Assembly: GCA_964034945.1 (NCBI GenBank) | Contig: OZ035963.1 | Span: 37,826,361-37,890,360, forward strand | Source of the DNA: Chrysopilus asiliformis | Taxonomy: Eukaryota > Arthropoda > Insecta > Diptera > Rhagionidae | DNA: 64,000 nucleotides | Direction of reading: 5' to 3' | Part shown: one piece after another, positions 10,827-21,275 of the stretch | Numbering within the stretch: position 1 is the first letter of the stretch | How the letters are laid out: every line of letters starts with the position of its first letter | The notes under the pieces: model-generated | Told to the model about the DNA's origin: nothing | The model's database searches: none | What the model saw: only the letters and a program-made list of their open reading frames with translations | Program-made: the position numbers and the translations under genes

Positions 10827-11550
10827 CAGTGCTCCGCAACCTTTATTTGCATACGGCACACCAATTTTTTTTCTGGAAATCCGGGGCACACCACAAAAAA
10901 AATATAAAAAAATTTGTGTATAAAATATTTATAATGAGGATATTCACAATCTTTTAATTTTCGGTATTCGGTATTTTCGGTAATATTAAAAGACTGAAAA
11001 TATGCTGTTGTGAACATCCCACAGTACGGATTTGAGAACAGCGCTTTTATTGGATACGTGACCAAATCATGAACTGCGAATTTGATTGTAAAATATGTCA
11101 CATACCTTTAAATCCATGTTTGATGTATTCTTTTGAATTTCTTTTGTGGCAACGGCTATCAAAATTGAAAAAAATTGCAGTCCGATGACATAACCAGGGA
11201 GAAAATTTGACAACTAAAAACATTACTAGCGCCGCTCGCGGTTGATTCTTGATACCGAATACCGAGGCTGAAAAACACGACTCAAGGCATGTCTACAATT
11301 ACCGAATCCGGTAATTCATTTTTACATGAACCAAGTTACCGTCTCGGTAAAAATCTGTTAAATTTGAATGAATTACCGAGCGGTAAATTTACCCGCAATT
11401 TAAAAGACGACTGTGAATACCCTGAATGAAAAAATTTAAAAAAAATCCTGAAAGAATTATTAAATAGCTTTTTGAAATGTTTACCGCGGCACACCTAATA
11501 TCATCTCCCGGCACACCATTGTGCCGCGGCACACTGGTTGCGGAGCACTG
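10827..11550. mobile_element. hAT-type non-autonomous element with 8-bp duplication ATCTAGAG
   Basis: The ends CAGTGCTCCGCAACC are identical over 15 bases. ATCTAGAG lies immediately outside both (10819-10826 and 11551-11558). The 8-bp duplication and CAGNG start are hAT hallmarks. GGCACACC is repeated near both ends, and the interior (about 10970-11400) is packed with the word CCGGTAAT/CGGTATT and its reverse complement. No transposase remains. Confidence 0.88.
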
Positions 11551-11980
11551 ATCTAGAGTATGATTTTCGTTCTTTTTTTACTTACCAAACCGCAAAAAAG
11601 TGGTTGTGTGGGTTTGTTGCCATGGTTGTGTAGGAAAGTTAGTGACAAAAATTTGGCAGGGATGTTCATGCCCAATCTGTGTGTAAACATAGTCTTAAGG
11701 TATAGAATTTGGTGTAAACGGTGTTAACTTTTCAAAGTGTTTGCAGAAAGTGAATCTTACTGAGTGTCATTTTATATTTGTGTTATGTGTGTTTACTTTA
11801 TCTAAATTTATTTTTTTTACTTTTGTAATTTGACGCTAAATTTTATGTTATTAACGGGAATTCTTTAGCCTTTTTGCTAAAATAACGCATTTTTATGTCA
11901 CAGTAAAGCAGTTTATGTTACAAAGCGAAAAAATATTTTTTTATTAACGAAAAACAATAATTTTAAAAATGAAATTAATT

Positions 11981-12096
11981 TCAAGAAGTTCAAGGAGAAC
12001 ATAAACCGACATCTCCTTTCGTTCTTCCGACCATCCTGAGCTGTGCTTTGGCATTAAAGAGTCTTCCCTTAAGCTCTGGTTGGAACTATAAAAAAA
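11981..12096 (+). mobile_element. 3' end fragment of the non-LTR element seen at 19542
   Basis: AAGTTCAAGGAGAACATAAA, then ATCCTGAGCTGTGCTTTGGC, then CTTAAGCTCTGGTTGGAACT and an A-tail. Same 3' end as at 19542-19620 (minus) and 1480-1550 (minus). Nothing else is recognised in 11695-11980 or 12097-12577. Confidence 0.65.
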
Positions 12097-12577
12097 TGTG
12101 AAAAGTTTAGAAAACAAATTTTGTTCTGACAAGAATAATTTTTTATTTCTTTGGCAATGCCTTTCGGTTTTAAACAATATTCTGTGGCTACAAGCAATGA
12201 CCGCTTTGACTTAAATATACAGTTTCGAGTAAAAGCAGTTTTAAGTTTCCAAAATATTCGCAAAAATGATTTTAAATGTGTTTAAGTCAAAATTTGTGAT
12301 ACACTAAAAATATTATATGATGGGGTCTTTGTCTCTTCCTTGAGCACGAAACATAACTAACCTGCACGGTAATAAAACAACAGTAGCACTGGACCAATAA
12401 TGTTAAACAGAAAATTTCACGACTGATAAAGGCAAAAACAAAACAAAACGAATGTTAATTATTAAGCACAACCGAAAACCTTTCGCATTTCAAAACGCAC
12501 AAATAATATAATATAGATACGTGATGTGAAAATCTCGAAAATTTTATTTTTTAGGAGGTCTATCTTCACATGGAATA

Positions 12578-13353
12578 CAGTAATCCCTCGAACTGCGCGG
12601 TAGATACATTCCACAAAAACTTTGTATGAAATATTGGGGTTAGGTCCCAGATATTAGAAAAATTCCAAAAGAAAATAGAAAAAAGTTTTTATTTAACGAC
12701 ATATTTAAAGTAATACAAAGATATGATATGTATTACTAATCTTTTTGAAAAATTAGTGATTGATTACCCGATTTATGTTTTTCATTATGCATTTCTACGT
12801 ATGGGGCTAAAGCGGCTGCCAAATTTCACCGAAATTTTAAGGCACGCTCCATATCAGTGTCCATTTTAAGAGCTTCTTGTTAAAGTTGACTACCAAGCAT
12901 TAAAAACTTTGCCAGTTTTTCGTACGTAAGGTTTTTCTTTCTTATAATCTCTATAATTTCACTTTCATCATTTTCGTCGCTATAATTATCGCCGAGCTGT
13001 GTCAAAATATCGTCAGCAGTCATATTTTCTTCATAGCTTGCAAGGACTTCCATGATATCTTCTGACTCTAAGTCTTCAAATTTGTCCCCACCAATTGTCT
13101 TACCTAATGTCACAATTTCCACTAAATATAAACACTAATATAAGCACGAAATTACCAAATATGCACGAAGATACCAAATTACCAGCTGATTCCTTCTTGT
13201 CGGGGATTCACCAAAATATATGTTCAGAACATGTTTTTTATACCGCGCAGCTGCGAAATTTTTACCGCACAGTTCGAAATTTTGGTATTAAAAACTTAAC
13301 CGCGCAGTTGCGAAACCGCGCAGTCTGAAACCGCGCAGTTCGAGGGATTACTG
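12578..13353 (-). mobile_element. pogo/Tigger-type element with 23-bp perfect ends
   Basis: The ends start CAGTAATCCCTCGAACTGCG and are identical over 23 bases, flanked by TA on both sides (12576-12577, 13354-13355). The minus strand at 12880-13122 keeps an 80-residue frame with LESEDIMEVLASYEENMTAD and DDILTQLGDN, which resembles the acidic C-terminal region of Tigger/jerky transposases; the DDE catalytic domain is missing. Between 13240 and 13345 the word CCGCGCAGTTCGAAA from the end recurs about five times, probably as transposase-binding sites. Length 776 bp against roughly 2.5 kb for an autonomous relative. Confidence 0.85.
12880..13122 (-). pseudogene. C-terminal remnant of a Tigger/pogo-type transposase
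   Basis: An acidic 80-codon frame inside the pogo element. It opens at a GTG rather than an ATG and has a stop five codons upstream, so it is a surviving fragment, not a gene. Family assignment rests on the acidic motif and on the enclosing CAGT.. ends. Confidence 0.55.
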
Positions 13354-13684
13354 TATATATAGATCGCGTTGGAGTGAAAATCGAGTTGAGGGAGTATCGC
13401 GATGTAGGGGAATTTCCGCAATTCTTGAATCGCATTGTAGGATGTCTATCTGTTATACTGTTTATTTTTCACGAAGTATTTACCGACTATCTAATTTGTT
13501 AACAAAAATCATTTTCTGTATTTTGCTTTCCCAATATGTCAAATCTTTCTTCATTTACAAAAAAAATAGATGTTCGTGCATCAGTTTGATTTTTAGCCCA
13601 AGGTCTTGTCGACAAATCTAGGAAGGATTTCTTAAGTTTGGACTAAAATTTAACCCATTCGAGGATAACGTTACTTATATAAGA
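13354..13684. other. No feature seen
   Basis: AT-rich sequence without recognisable repeat or coding content. Confidence 0.4.
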
Positions 13685-14170
13685 CAGTCAGTGTTCCCAA
13701 AGCTGATTTTTTAGCAGATTTTTATTTCTATGCCCAGTACTGTCCTGTCTTTTATTGGTTAAATTTGCAATTTGATTCATGAAATTGACGCGCGCCGAAT
13801 CGTTTTTTCTTTAGTTTGCAAAATCTTTCTCTTTAAAATATTTTTCCAGACATACCTAGTTTTTTCACGTAGATTTTTCCAAATATCGTCAACCAGTCTA
13901 AAGTTTCAAATATGCTTGAAAAGTAATTTAGATCTTCTAGAATATGTCCGCTTTTCTAGAATACCTCTATAACTGTTTCAAAAGTCTGGAAAAAATTTTT
14001 TGTGTTTCAAACATTTCAAGATAAAAAATCTGACTAAAAAAATTCAAGTTTCGTAAGTAGTTTGTTTCGAAACTTGAATTTTTTTAGTCAGTTTTTTTAT
14101 TTTATAATGTTTAATTTTGCTTCAGCTAAATTTTGGTATCTGCTAAAGTGCGTTTTTTCTAACTTTGTTT
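13685..14170. repeat. Word-array element with leader CAGTGTTCCCAAAGC
   Basis: After the leader (13689), the word TTTAGCAGATTTTT/AAAAATCTGACTAAA appears in both orientations, including a 33-bp hairpin at 14021-14100 and CTGCTAAAG near 14150. The leader has the CAGNG form of hAT ends, but no matching right end or duplication was found. Confidence 0.4.
14021..14100. repeat. 33-bp near-perfect hairpin
   Basis: 14021-14053 pairs with 14068-14100 with one mismatch and a 14-base loop. The core is CTGACTAAAAAAATTCAAGT on one arm and its complement on the other. Confidence 0.9.
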
Positions 14171-14504
14171 TGTTGCAAAAGTAGTATCCTTAACTAACTT
14201 TAACAGTTTAAGATTATCACCACCTAGTTTTTATATTGTTCGTTGAATTTTTTTCCCTAAAAAAAAATTTCAAATTTTCAATTTTTTTTTTATGGACTTC
14301 GAACTATATGTTGTCAATTTCAGAACAACAATGCATTAAAAAAATTGCCATGACCAAAACCCTTGAGCCTAATTGTAATGTCTTCTTTTCTACCTTCCGA
14401 AACTTTAATTTCTTGAGGTTTTTACCAGCACCGAACGTTAATTTCAAATTCAAAAGATTTTTTCCCAGAAAATAGATTTTGCATGAAAAATAATTCCCGA
14501 TATA

Positions 14505-14735
14505 TCAGAACCGTTTTGCGAAAATGTTCTTCAGTTTGGATGCAAGATTTCTTAAAACATGTTAAGCTAGAGCTATAAAATTTTGTGAAATTTTTCGGTC
14601 CAAGAATGAGGCGATTCTATAAACTTTTTATGAAATATCATTATCCAGAATTGATCGACATGGCGGTTTTTTAAAGATCTGTGTTTCGTTTTTCGGGATT
14701 CACTCCCAAACTACGCGTTTTTCACAATTCCTTTA
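14505..14735 (+). repeat. Diverged family B copy
   Basis: Retains GCAAGATTTCTTAAAACATG, GAGCTATAAAATTTTGTGAA, ACATGGCGGTTTTTTAAAGA and CTCCCAAACTACGCGTTTTT in the family order; the (GTCT)n core is lost. Confidence 0.6.
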
Positions 14736-15479
14736 CAAACCGACCGTTTTATGAAAATATAAATGAGTAAAAATGAATATATATATATATATATTTCTAC
14801 ACTCGGGGCGTTTGACATAAATGGATATTATTTCGCATTCATGAGATACCTCATTATTTATGCATTTTTTGCATAAACTAACTAGTAAATAGGAGAGCGT
14901 CGTAGGTAAACATTACGTTATAACTTGAGTCTGAGGAACGCAAGGACGAAACTTTAGTATGTTAAAGTTACGTGTTGTTCACAGCGGGTATTTTATTATT
15001 TTATTGAAGAAAGTTGAGTGGTCGACTTCAGTGAGACTTTGAATTTTTAACATAGAAAACGGTATTAACCAATGTGTGTAAAGAGATTGCTAGACGTTTA
15101 ACCCCCCAAGAGCGGGCGATTTTATATTTTCTTTTGTTTAAATTCGCGGGCTTTTAATTGCTATTTATAACAGTTATCAGGATTATAAAAATCTATTATA
15201 AATATATGAGAACGGACACTTAGAGTTTCCCTATGTTTATTTTTTTTTCCAATTTTCTTGAAAGCATGGATGATTTCACATAACTCTTTGAAGATGATTT
15301 CACATAACTCTTTCATACATCAAAATTCAATTGGATCATTCCTTACCCCCCCCCCCCCCCCCCCTCTCACATAAATTGATTTTTTTAAATAAGAATTTTT
15401 TCTGTCCTTATATGTATATAGTACTACCTTCCATATTCGTTATTGCTGTTTTTTGCATCAGTTTTTTTCGCACAAAAAA
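14736..15479. other. Simple repeats: (AT)n and a C homopolymer; otherwise nothing seen
   Basis: An (AT)n run lies near 14775-14792 and a poly-C run at about 15346-15364. A direct repeat GATGATTTCACATAACTCTT is at 15269 and 15293. No coding signal. Confidence 0.7.
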
Positions 15480-15770
15480 AAAACAGAAAATAACTTAAAA
15501 AATGTTAAAAAAAATCACTTTGCCTTCAGGATTTCCATTTCGAATATTGAAATTCTAACACCAGATTCGTGATCAGCGACCCCGAAAATGCCATTTTTTC
15601 CATGGGAAATGGGAAAAGGATATTTGCGTTATTTTTACAGAATCTTCCGTTTTGAATTTTGGAAACCCTTTTACTGGCGGCCACCTATAATGAGTGAGTA
15701 AGTTAGTCTGTGGCATTTGGTTTATTTATATATATATATATATAAATAGATTTGACGATTGGCTCCTGAC
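15480..15770 (+). repeat. Fragment of the repeat at 55955-56452 (RTE-like)
   Basis: Shares AAATAACTTAAAAA, ATTGAAATTCTAACACCAGA, TTCGTGATCAGCGACCC and GGATATTTGCGTTATTTTTA with the 55.9-56.4 kb element; the order is the same. A (TA)n run follows at 15723. Confidence 0.55.
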
Positions 15771-16801
15771 AATTGTAGCTTTTTTTATGTTTTTTGAAAA
15801 TTTAGTGTTCAAACAGAAAGTTGCGTTCTAAAAATGTGGTTTTCTTTCTTAAATACATTGTTTTTTTTTCAATTTTAGAAAGAAAAAAACCCTGAAATTA
15901 CTCTATTTTTTTTTCTTCAAAGAAAATAATACGTAATGCGACAAAGTTTTAGCCTCCCAATTAATTGAAATGGACAGATTTTTCTCAGTGTATTCTATCA
16001 TTCATCAGCCGGACATACTTTGTTTAACTCTACAAAATTCATTTGACACGATTGTGGTGACGACTAAGTGGAATCCTGTAGATAAGCTGGCTGTCAGTTA
16101 GTCGTAGAAATTTATTTCAAGTTTATGGGAATATGAATAACCGACAATGCATATTTTAAATGTCAGTAAACGTCTATAGGGCGTATGACATTCTACATAT
16201 TAATGTATATTCGCATGAAAATATGCACGTTCATAATATTTACATGTCGTCAAACACTCATCAATTATTTAAAGTGACAACAATTTGAGACAAAATGGAC
16301 AAGAGACAATAATGGCTGAGGGTAGATTCAAGAATCAACGTCTACATGAATGTTCTCTGGTGATGAAATGATAAAAAATTAGAACTGGTTGACTGTTCCG
16401 AATTAGTGCAATATTTAAAGCCATACAACAAAGCGCGCATATACTTGCTTTGGTTATTATACAAATTGCTGCTATTCTAAGGTACAGAAACAATTAAACG
16501 ATGTTCATTGTACATGTAGGTTGTTTAAATATGGTACTAGCTCAATTTATGAATTGATTTTTTATGGGCTATTTGTATTTGTTCTGTGTTGTTTGGTATT
16601 TGTTTCAAAATATTTTAGAAGAATTGGAAATCAAAATTACAAAATTTTGAAAACAGACCAGGTTTTTCAAAATGTTGAAAACAAAATACGACCCACTTAA
16701 TTTTTTTTTCAAAAAGATGCATAGAAATATTATAAAATATGCAACAATGGCGAGAATTTTATATGGCAAAGTGAAATTAATATACGGAGAAAAATGTTGT
16801 T
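15771..16801. other. No feature seen
   Basis: About 1 kb of AT-rich intron without recognisable repeats or coding content. Confidence 0.4.
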
Positions 16802-17217
16802 TTTATACCCATATGGTGAAACCAAAGGGTATATTAAATTTGCCTTACCGTTTGTAACTCCAAGATCCCGTCATCACACACAAAAATGAATTACACCAGT
16901 GTGCTTAGAATGATAACAAAAATTTAATTTTACATGTCCGTCCGTCCGTCTGTGGCGCGAATTGCGGGCGCGCGGATTGAGCTAGAGACGTGAAATTTTG
17001 AACAGATCCGTTTTCGTAAAATTCAAGGCTAAGTTCGTTAATGGACAAAAATGGACCGATACGAACGAAAATATTTTTTGCGAATATTTCAAAAACGGTG
17101 CATCTTATCAAAAAAGTGCAAGAACAAAAGTTATTTAGGATATGATTCTACATAAAAATCTTATACATATAAATCCGATTGGAATAAATTTTAAAAAATC
17201 TTATTGAAAGGTTTGAC
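16802..17217 (+). repeat. Interspersed repeat family A, copy 2 (interrupted)
   Basis: Full 5' landmarks (ATACCCATATGGTGAAACCA, GTCCGTCC core at 16938, AAAAAAGTGCAAGAACAAAA). It stops at TTTGACTT, where a word array begins. A second family A piece covering the next part lies at 17497-17690. Confidence 0.8.
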
Positions 17218-17224
17218 TTGAAAG

Positions 17225-17405
17225 CAGAGTTGGGCAAAATGTAATTTAATTAACAATTGACAATTACAATTACTTCGTAATTGTTAATTGAATTAACAAT
17301 TACAAAAGTAATTGAGTAATTGCAGCAGACAATTATGATTACGTAATTGAAAAAGTAATTGAAACCAGCAATTACAAATTACGTAATTGTAATTTGTAAT
17401 TGTAA
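17225..17405. repeat. AATTAC word array with leader CAGAGTTGGGCAAAAT
   Basis: Dense repetition of CAATTAC/GTAATTG in both orientations after the leader. The leader is nearly the same as that before a quite different array at 63794 (CAGAGCTGGGCAAAAT). No matching right end was found. Confidence 0.6.
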
Positions 17406-17496
17406 TTAAAGAGTAAAAGTTAAAATTCCATGAAAAAGGCAAGATGGGAACTTCCTGATGAGTACGAAATCCATATTAGGAAAAATTGTTGGCGTT

Positions 17497-17690
17497 TCTT
17501 ATGAAAAAAGTCCAAGAACAAAAGTTGTTTAAGATACGATTTTACACAAAAATTCCATACATCAAAATCCAATTGGACCACCTTAAAAAACGTTATTTGG
17601 AAAATTTGACTTCAAAGTGGAATTTTGATACTTTTTATAATTTATCACCATGCGGGTTTCCAATTTTTTAACATAAAAAAATAATTATTA
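17497..17690 (+). repeat. Family A 3' piece
   Basis: AAAGTCCAAGAACAAAAGTT, ATACATCAAAATCCAATTGG, TTGACTTCAAAGTGGAATTT and CACCATGCGGGTTTCCAA follow family A order, overlapping what 16802-17217 already contains, so it is a separate copy or a duplication. Confidence 0.65.
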
Positions 17691-17735
17691 TTTAGTTGTG
17701 AGCAATTATAGCATTTGTTATGTTTACAAGCTGTC

Positions 17736-17814
17736 CATAACTCGATTTACGCGATGTCGAACTATGCGATGCTTTCGCGGAATCAATTATCCGCGTAAAG
17801 CCGCGGTCCACTGT
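17736..17814 (-). mobile_element. Single end of a pogo/Tigger-like element
   Basis: On the minus strand it begins TA|CAGTGGACCGCGGCTTTACG and continues GCGGATAATTGATTCCGCGA. This is similar in form to the end at 12578 (CAG..CGCGG). No partner end was found. Confidence 0.45.
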
Positions 17815-19212
17815 ACTAACATCCAGTAATCTTTATATTTGATTAAAATGAAATAAATTTAACCTTAAGTGGCTATAATGGCGTGCTCTCACCTATTTAA
17901 AATAAATTATACTTATATATGTATATGTCGTTATAGATATTGGTTCCTTAATTCATGTACCACATAAAATGTAACTGTTTCTATAATATAATTTATTTAT
18001 ATTTTTTTTCTTTGCACCGAGTTATAAATAGGAAATTAACGAAAGCAATATCTGAAAACCCCAAGTGACAAGGGGAAAAATGCGCATTCCTTAGAAAGAA
18101 AACGGGAAAATCCATTTTCCAATTAATATTTCGTTTCTCACTACCTCTATACAGAGATTATAGTGTTAGAATTTGATCCATATATTATATTGGGGAGTGT
18201 GGAAAATTGATGGAAGTGATTCTTATGGTATTGTAAAGGTAATTTGGGTCTCATTAGGCTTTCAGCGTAAACACGTCACATTTGATTCTCAAGTTTTTTT
18301 TTTCGCTTGGGAAAGGTGAGAAACAGAAAGAAATAATAGCCATCACGCATATACATATGTATATAAATATAAATTTTATGTGTTGAACGAAAAACGAGAG
18401 AAATTAACGATAATCAGCCATGATAGATTTCATGTGCTTATTATTGCATGTCACTTGCTTATTACACCATATACCAACTACGAGGAAACTCAGCAAAATT
18501 GTTTCAACTTGTGGAAAAGTCGAAAAATCATAAAAACGAAAATTATAGCAAAATATGTGGAAGTGTAAAAAACAACAACTAGTATTATTGTCACTTGAAG
18601 CCACCATTCAACATGTACACTTTTAATGATTTTAAATTGAATAATGTTGTTTTATGTTTGCATTTTTTCACCTATGTACACCTCGATAATCGATTATATT
18701 CACTGGTATACACTTAATGTATTATGCATTATAGTAGACAAAACATGACAACAATTTTAGTTATATAATAAACTTATTTTGAGTAATAATATGACTTTTA
18801 ATTTATTATGCATGCGAATTAACGTGGCAGTAAAGCGAGAAATTTACTTAAAAAACTTTTAAGGAATCGAAAATTTAATATGTTTTATGGTGTAATCAAA
18901 TTCTAACTACGGATAATCTATTTGTCGTACCCCACTTCCTGCCTCAGTAAACTTGAATCCTTTCTGTGGGTTTAGAAAATTTGGAAAAAAAATTTACGGC
19001 TAAATAAACAAATTCCTACTATCATTAACTGAAATGTCTATGAATCAACAATTATGAGACGAATTAAGAGTTGTGTTAGTTGAGAAATGCAGAACATTTA
19101 GAAGCTAGTGGTGGCCAATGTTATTAAATAGATATCGGTAGAAAGCCCGGGTCTGGTTGAAACCCAGGTTATTTACAAGAAAATTTCTCAAATAGAATAT
19201 TGTGGTAACAAA
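17815..19212. other. No feature seen
   Basis: About 1.4 kb of AT-rich intron. A short palindrome, CCGGGTCTGGTTGAAACCCAG, lies near 19148; nothing else stands out. Confidence 0.4.
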
Positions 19213-19460
19213 TGAGCCGCTCACTGCACACATCGATTAACTCCACTTTTGAAAAACCTTAAAATTAAGTGTAAAGGATTTCGTATAGTCATAACTTTTT
19301 ATATTTATAATAATTTTCCTGAATAATAAGGATTCCTGAATAATAAGCGACAAAATTTTTATATTATAAAGAGAATTTTAGAAAACAATGCACATTATTT
19401 CATCGCATTTCTCAACTTTTTGTTTTATGGAGTTAGTCGGAGTGTGCAGTGAGCGGCTCA
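19213..19460. mobile_element. Short inverted-repeat element (248 bp), class unknown
   Basis: The arms 19213-19245 and 19428-19460 are about 33 bases each, starting TGAGCCGCTCACTGCACAC, with a few mismatches. No clear target duplication and no coding content. Confidence 0.6.
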
Positions 19461-19541
19461 AATATGGAGAAAGTTCCCAGTATTTTCTGAACGCTTCAAC
19501 GGTAAAGATTAAAACAAATTACTGGCACAATTTTAGTCAAG

Positions 19542-20574
19542 TTTTTTTTATAGTTTCAGCTAGAGCTTAGGGAAGACCCTTTAATTCCGACACACAGATG
19601 TCGGTTTATATTCTCCTTGAACTTCTGCGGGTTATAGTCCCGGGGAACACATTGGATGGCAAAGCATTCCAAAGTCTTGTTGTTCGCGAAATGAAGGAAT
19701 TCCTAAACTTTTCTGTACGAAAACGGGGAGGCTCAAGGAAGAAGTTGTGCGCACGCGCAGCTGCACGAGAGGGTCTAGGGAAAATATACCGTGGGGGAAC
19801 AAGTTTGGAAATTTCGATGGAACATTTCCCATGGAAATATCTATAGAATATGCTGAGTACCCCAACGAGTAGGTCGAGAGGCGGTAAAGAATCTGTCAAA
19901 GATTTGTCGCCAATCAGTCGGATTGCACGTTTTTGAATTCGGTCCAGCAATTTCAGGACAGTTTTTGTGCGAATTGTACTCAAGTCTCGGTTGAATGTAG
20001 GTCTTTAAGCACGTGCGAAATCCAGAAAGCCTAGGCACTGCGATGCTTCCTTTGCAATTTTGAAAGTATGATCGCTCCATTGAAGCTTCTCGTTTATTTC
20101 AATGCCCAGCATTCTGAGGTTTTTAGAGTCGATCGTTTAAATCGATCGTTTCGGGGGATTTATCACAATTCATCGACAACAGCATTGATTGGGTTTTAGA
20201 TGCGTTGAATTCCACAAGGGTGATTCTTCCCCAACCCAGAATTGTATTTAAATCAGAATTCAAAGATCTAATTTGCTCACTGCGTTTCGATCGAACTGTA
20301 ATGGCATTCAATTCTGCAATTGGTGAAAGGCGTCAAGGGAGCTGTCATCAGCGTAACAAAAAATCGGATTGAGAGTGAAAGACAGTAGATGATTAATAAA
20401 TATTAAGAAGAACATAGGAGCTAGAACTGAGCTTTGAGGGACACCAGAATTAATTTTGAAGAAACCAAACTTGAATCCATCCAATACAACCCGTATTGAA
20501 CGATCAGAAATGTAGCTCTCAATCCATTTGGAGATAGCGGGATTTAGACCGATAGCTCTGGAAACTGGTTTCAA
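19542..20574 (-). pseudogene. Non-LTR retrotransposon: 3' half of reverse transcriptase ORF, broken
   Basis: Reading down the minus strand from 20574: SKWIESYISDRSIRVVLDG, then SGVPQSSVLAPMFFLIFIN and FCYADDSSLDAF, the RT active-site box with both Asp residues. Next come FNASKTQSML, LDRIQKRAIRLIGD (about 19940), YRYFHGKC and RTTRLWNALPS. The frame shifts near 20310, 20080 and 19640. After the last shift the C-terminus reads YNPQKFKENINRHLC and the element ends in an A-tail at 19542. The endonuclease and the first RT motifs are missing. The C-terminal style resembles Jockey/CR1-type insect LINEs. The 5' break abuts repeat W. Confidence 0.88.
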
Positions 20575-20594
20575 AAAAATATAAAATCAGTTGG

Positions 20595-20768
20595 TATAAA
20601 CACAAAACTTTCCTCTGCAATATTTAGTTTCGGAAAAAATATGTAAAAAATTGTATTTTTTAAATATCTCGGGAACCGTTAAAGATTCGTAAAAAGCCTT
20701 AAATGAAAAATTGCATAAAAGTGCATAGGTTTCGAGAAATTTTCAAAAACTGTATTTTTTTAAAAACA
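20595..20768 (+). repeat. Repeat W, second copy
   Basis: Same ordered motifs as 9375-9570 (AAAACTTTCCTCTGCAATAT, AACCGTTAAAGATTCGTAAA). It directly abuts the family A copy that follows. Confidence 0.5.
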
Positions 20769-21275
20769 TGCCAATCTGGCAATCATTGGAGACCCGTATG
20801 GTGATATTCGTATCAAAATTCGAACAGTTGTACCAAAATTCCACTTTGAAGTCAAACTTTCCAATAAGATTTTTTAAAATTTATTCCAATCGGATTTTGA
20901 TGTATGAAAGTTTTATGTAGAATCATGTCCTAAACAACTTTTGTTCTTGCACTTTTTTGATAAGATGCACCGTTTTTGAGATATTCGCAAAAATCGTTTT
21001 CGTTCGTATGGGGGGTACCCCCCCTAATGGTCCATTTTTGCCCATTAACGAACTTAGCCTCGCATTTTAAGTCTCTAGGTCAATGCGTGCGCCCCCAATC
21101 CGCGCCACAGACGGACGGACGGACAGACGGACGGACGGACATGCAAAATTCATTTTTTTTTATCATTCTAAACACACTGGTGTAATTAATTTTTGTGTGT
21201 GATGACGGGATCTTGGCGTTACAAACGGTAAGGCAAAGTTAGTATTCCCTTTGGTTGCACCATACGGGTATAAAA
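20769..21275 (-). repeat. Interspersed repeat family A, copy 3 (near full length)
   Basis: On the minus strand it starts TATACCCGTATGGTGCAACC and runs through the (GTCC)n core (21110-21140) to the distal GAATATCACCATACGGGTCT and CCAGATTGGCA. A GGGGGGTACCCCCC palindrome is at 21009. Confidence 0.85.

Larger units (their letters stand above)
10518..11694. mobile_element. Non-autonomous element with 33-bp perfect ends and TTA duplication, carrying two later insertions
   Basis: The ends begin GACTATGTTTACACACAGAT and are identical over 33 bases. TTA flanks both sides (10515-10517, 11695-11697). The left end is cut by a 103-bp hairpin insert at 10551-10653, after which the end sequence resumes (CCCTGCCAAATTT). 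A hAT-type element occupies 10827-11550. Without the two inserts the element is roughly 340 bp. No coding capacity. Confidence 0.85.

Noticed and set aside
17225..17405. Regular repeats considered as a CRISPR array or centromeric satellite
   Set aside because: There are no spaced unique spacers and the genome is eukaryotic. The words are palindromic and irregular, unlike a monomer-based satellite.
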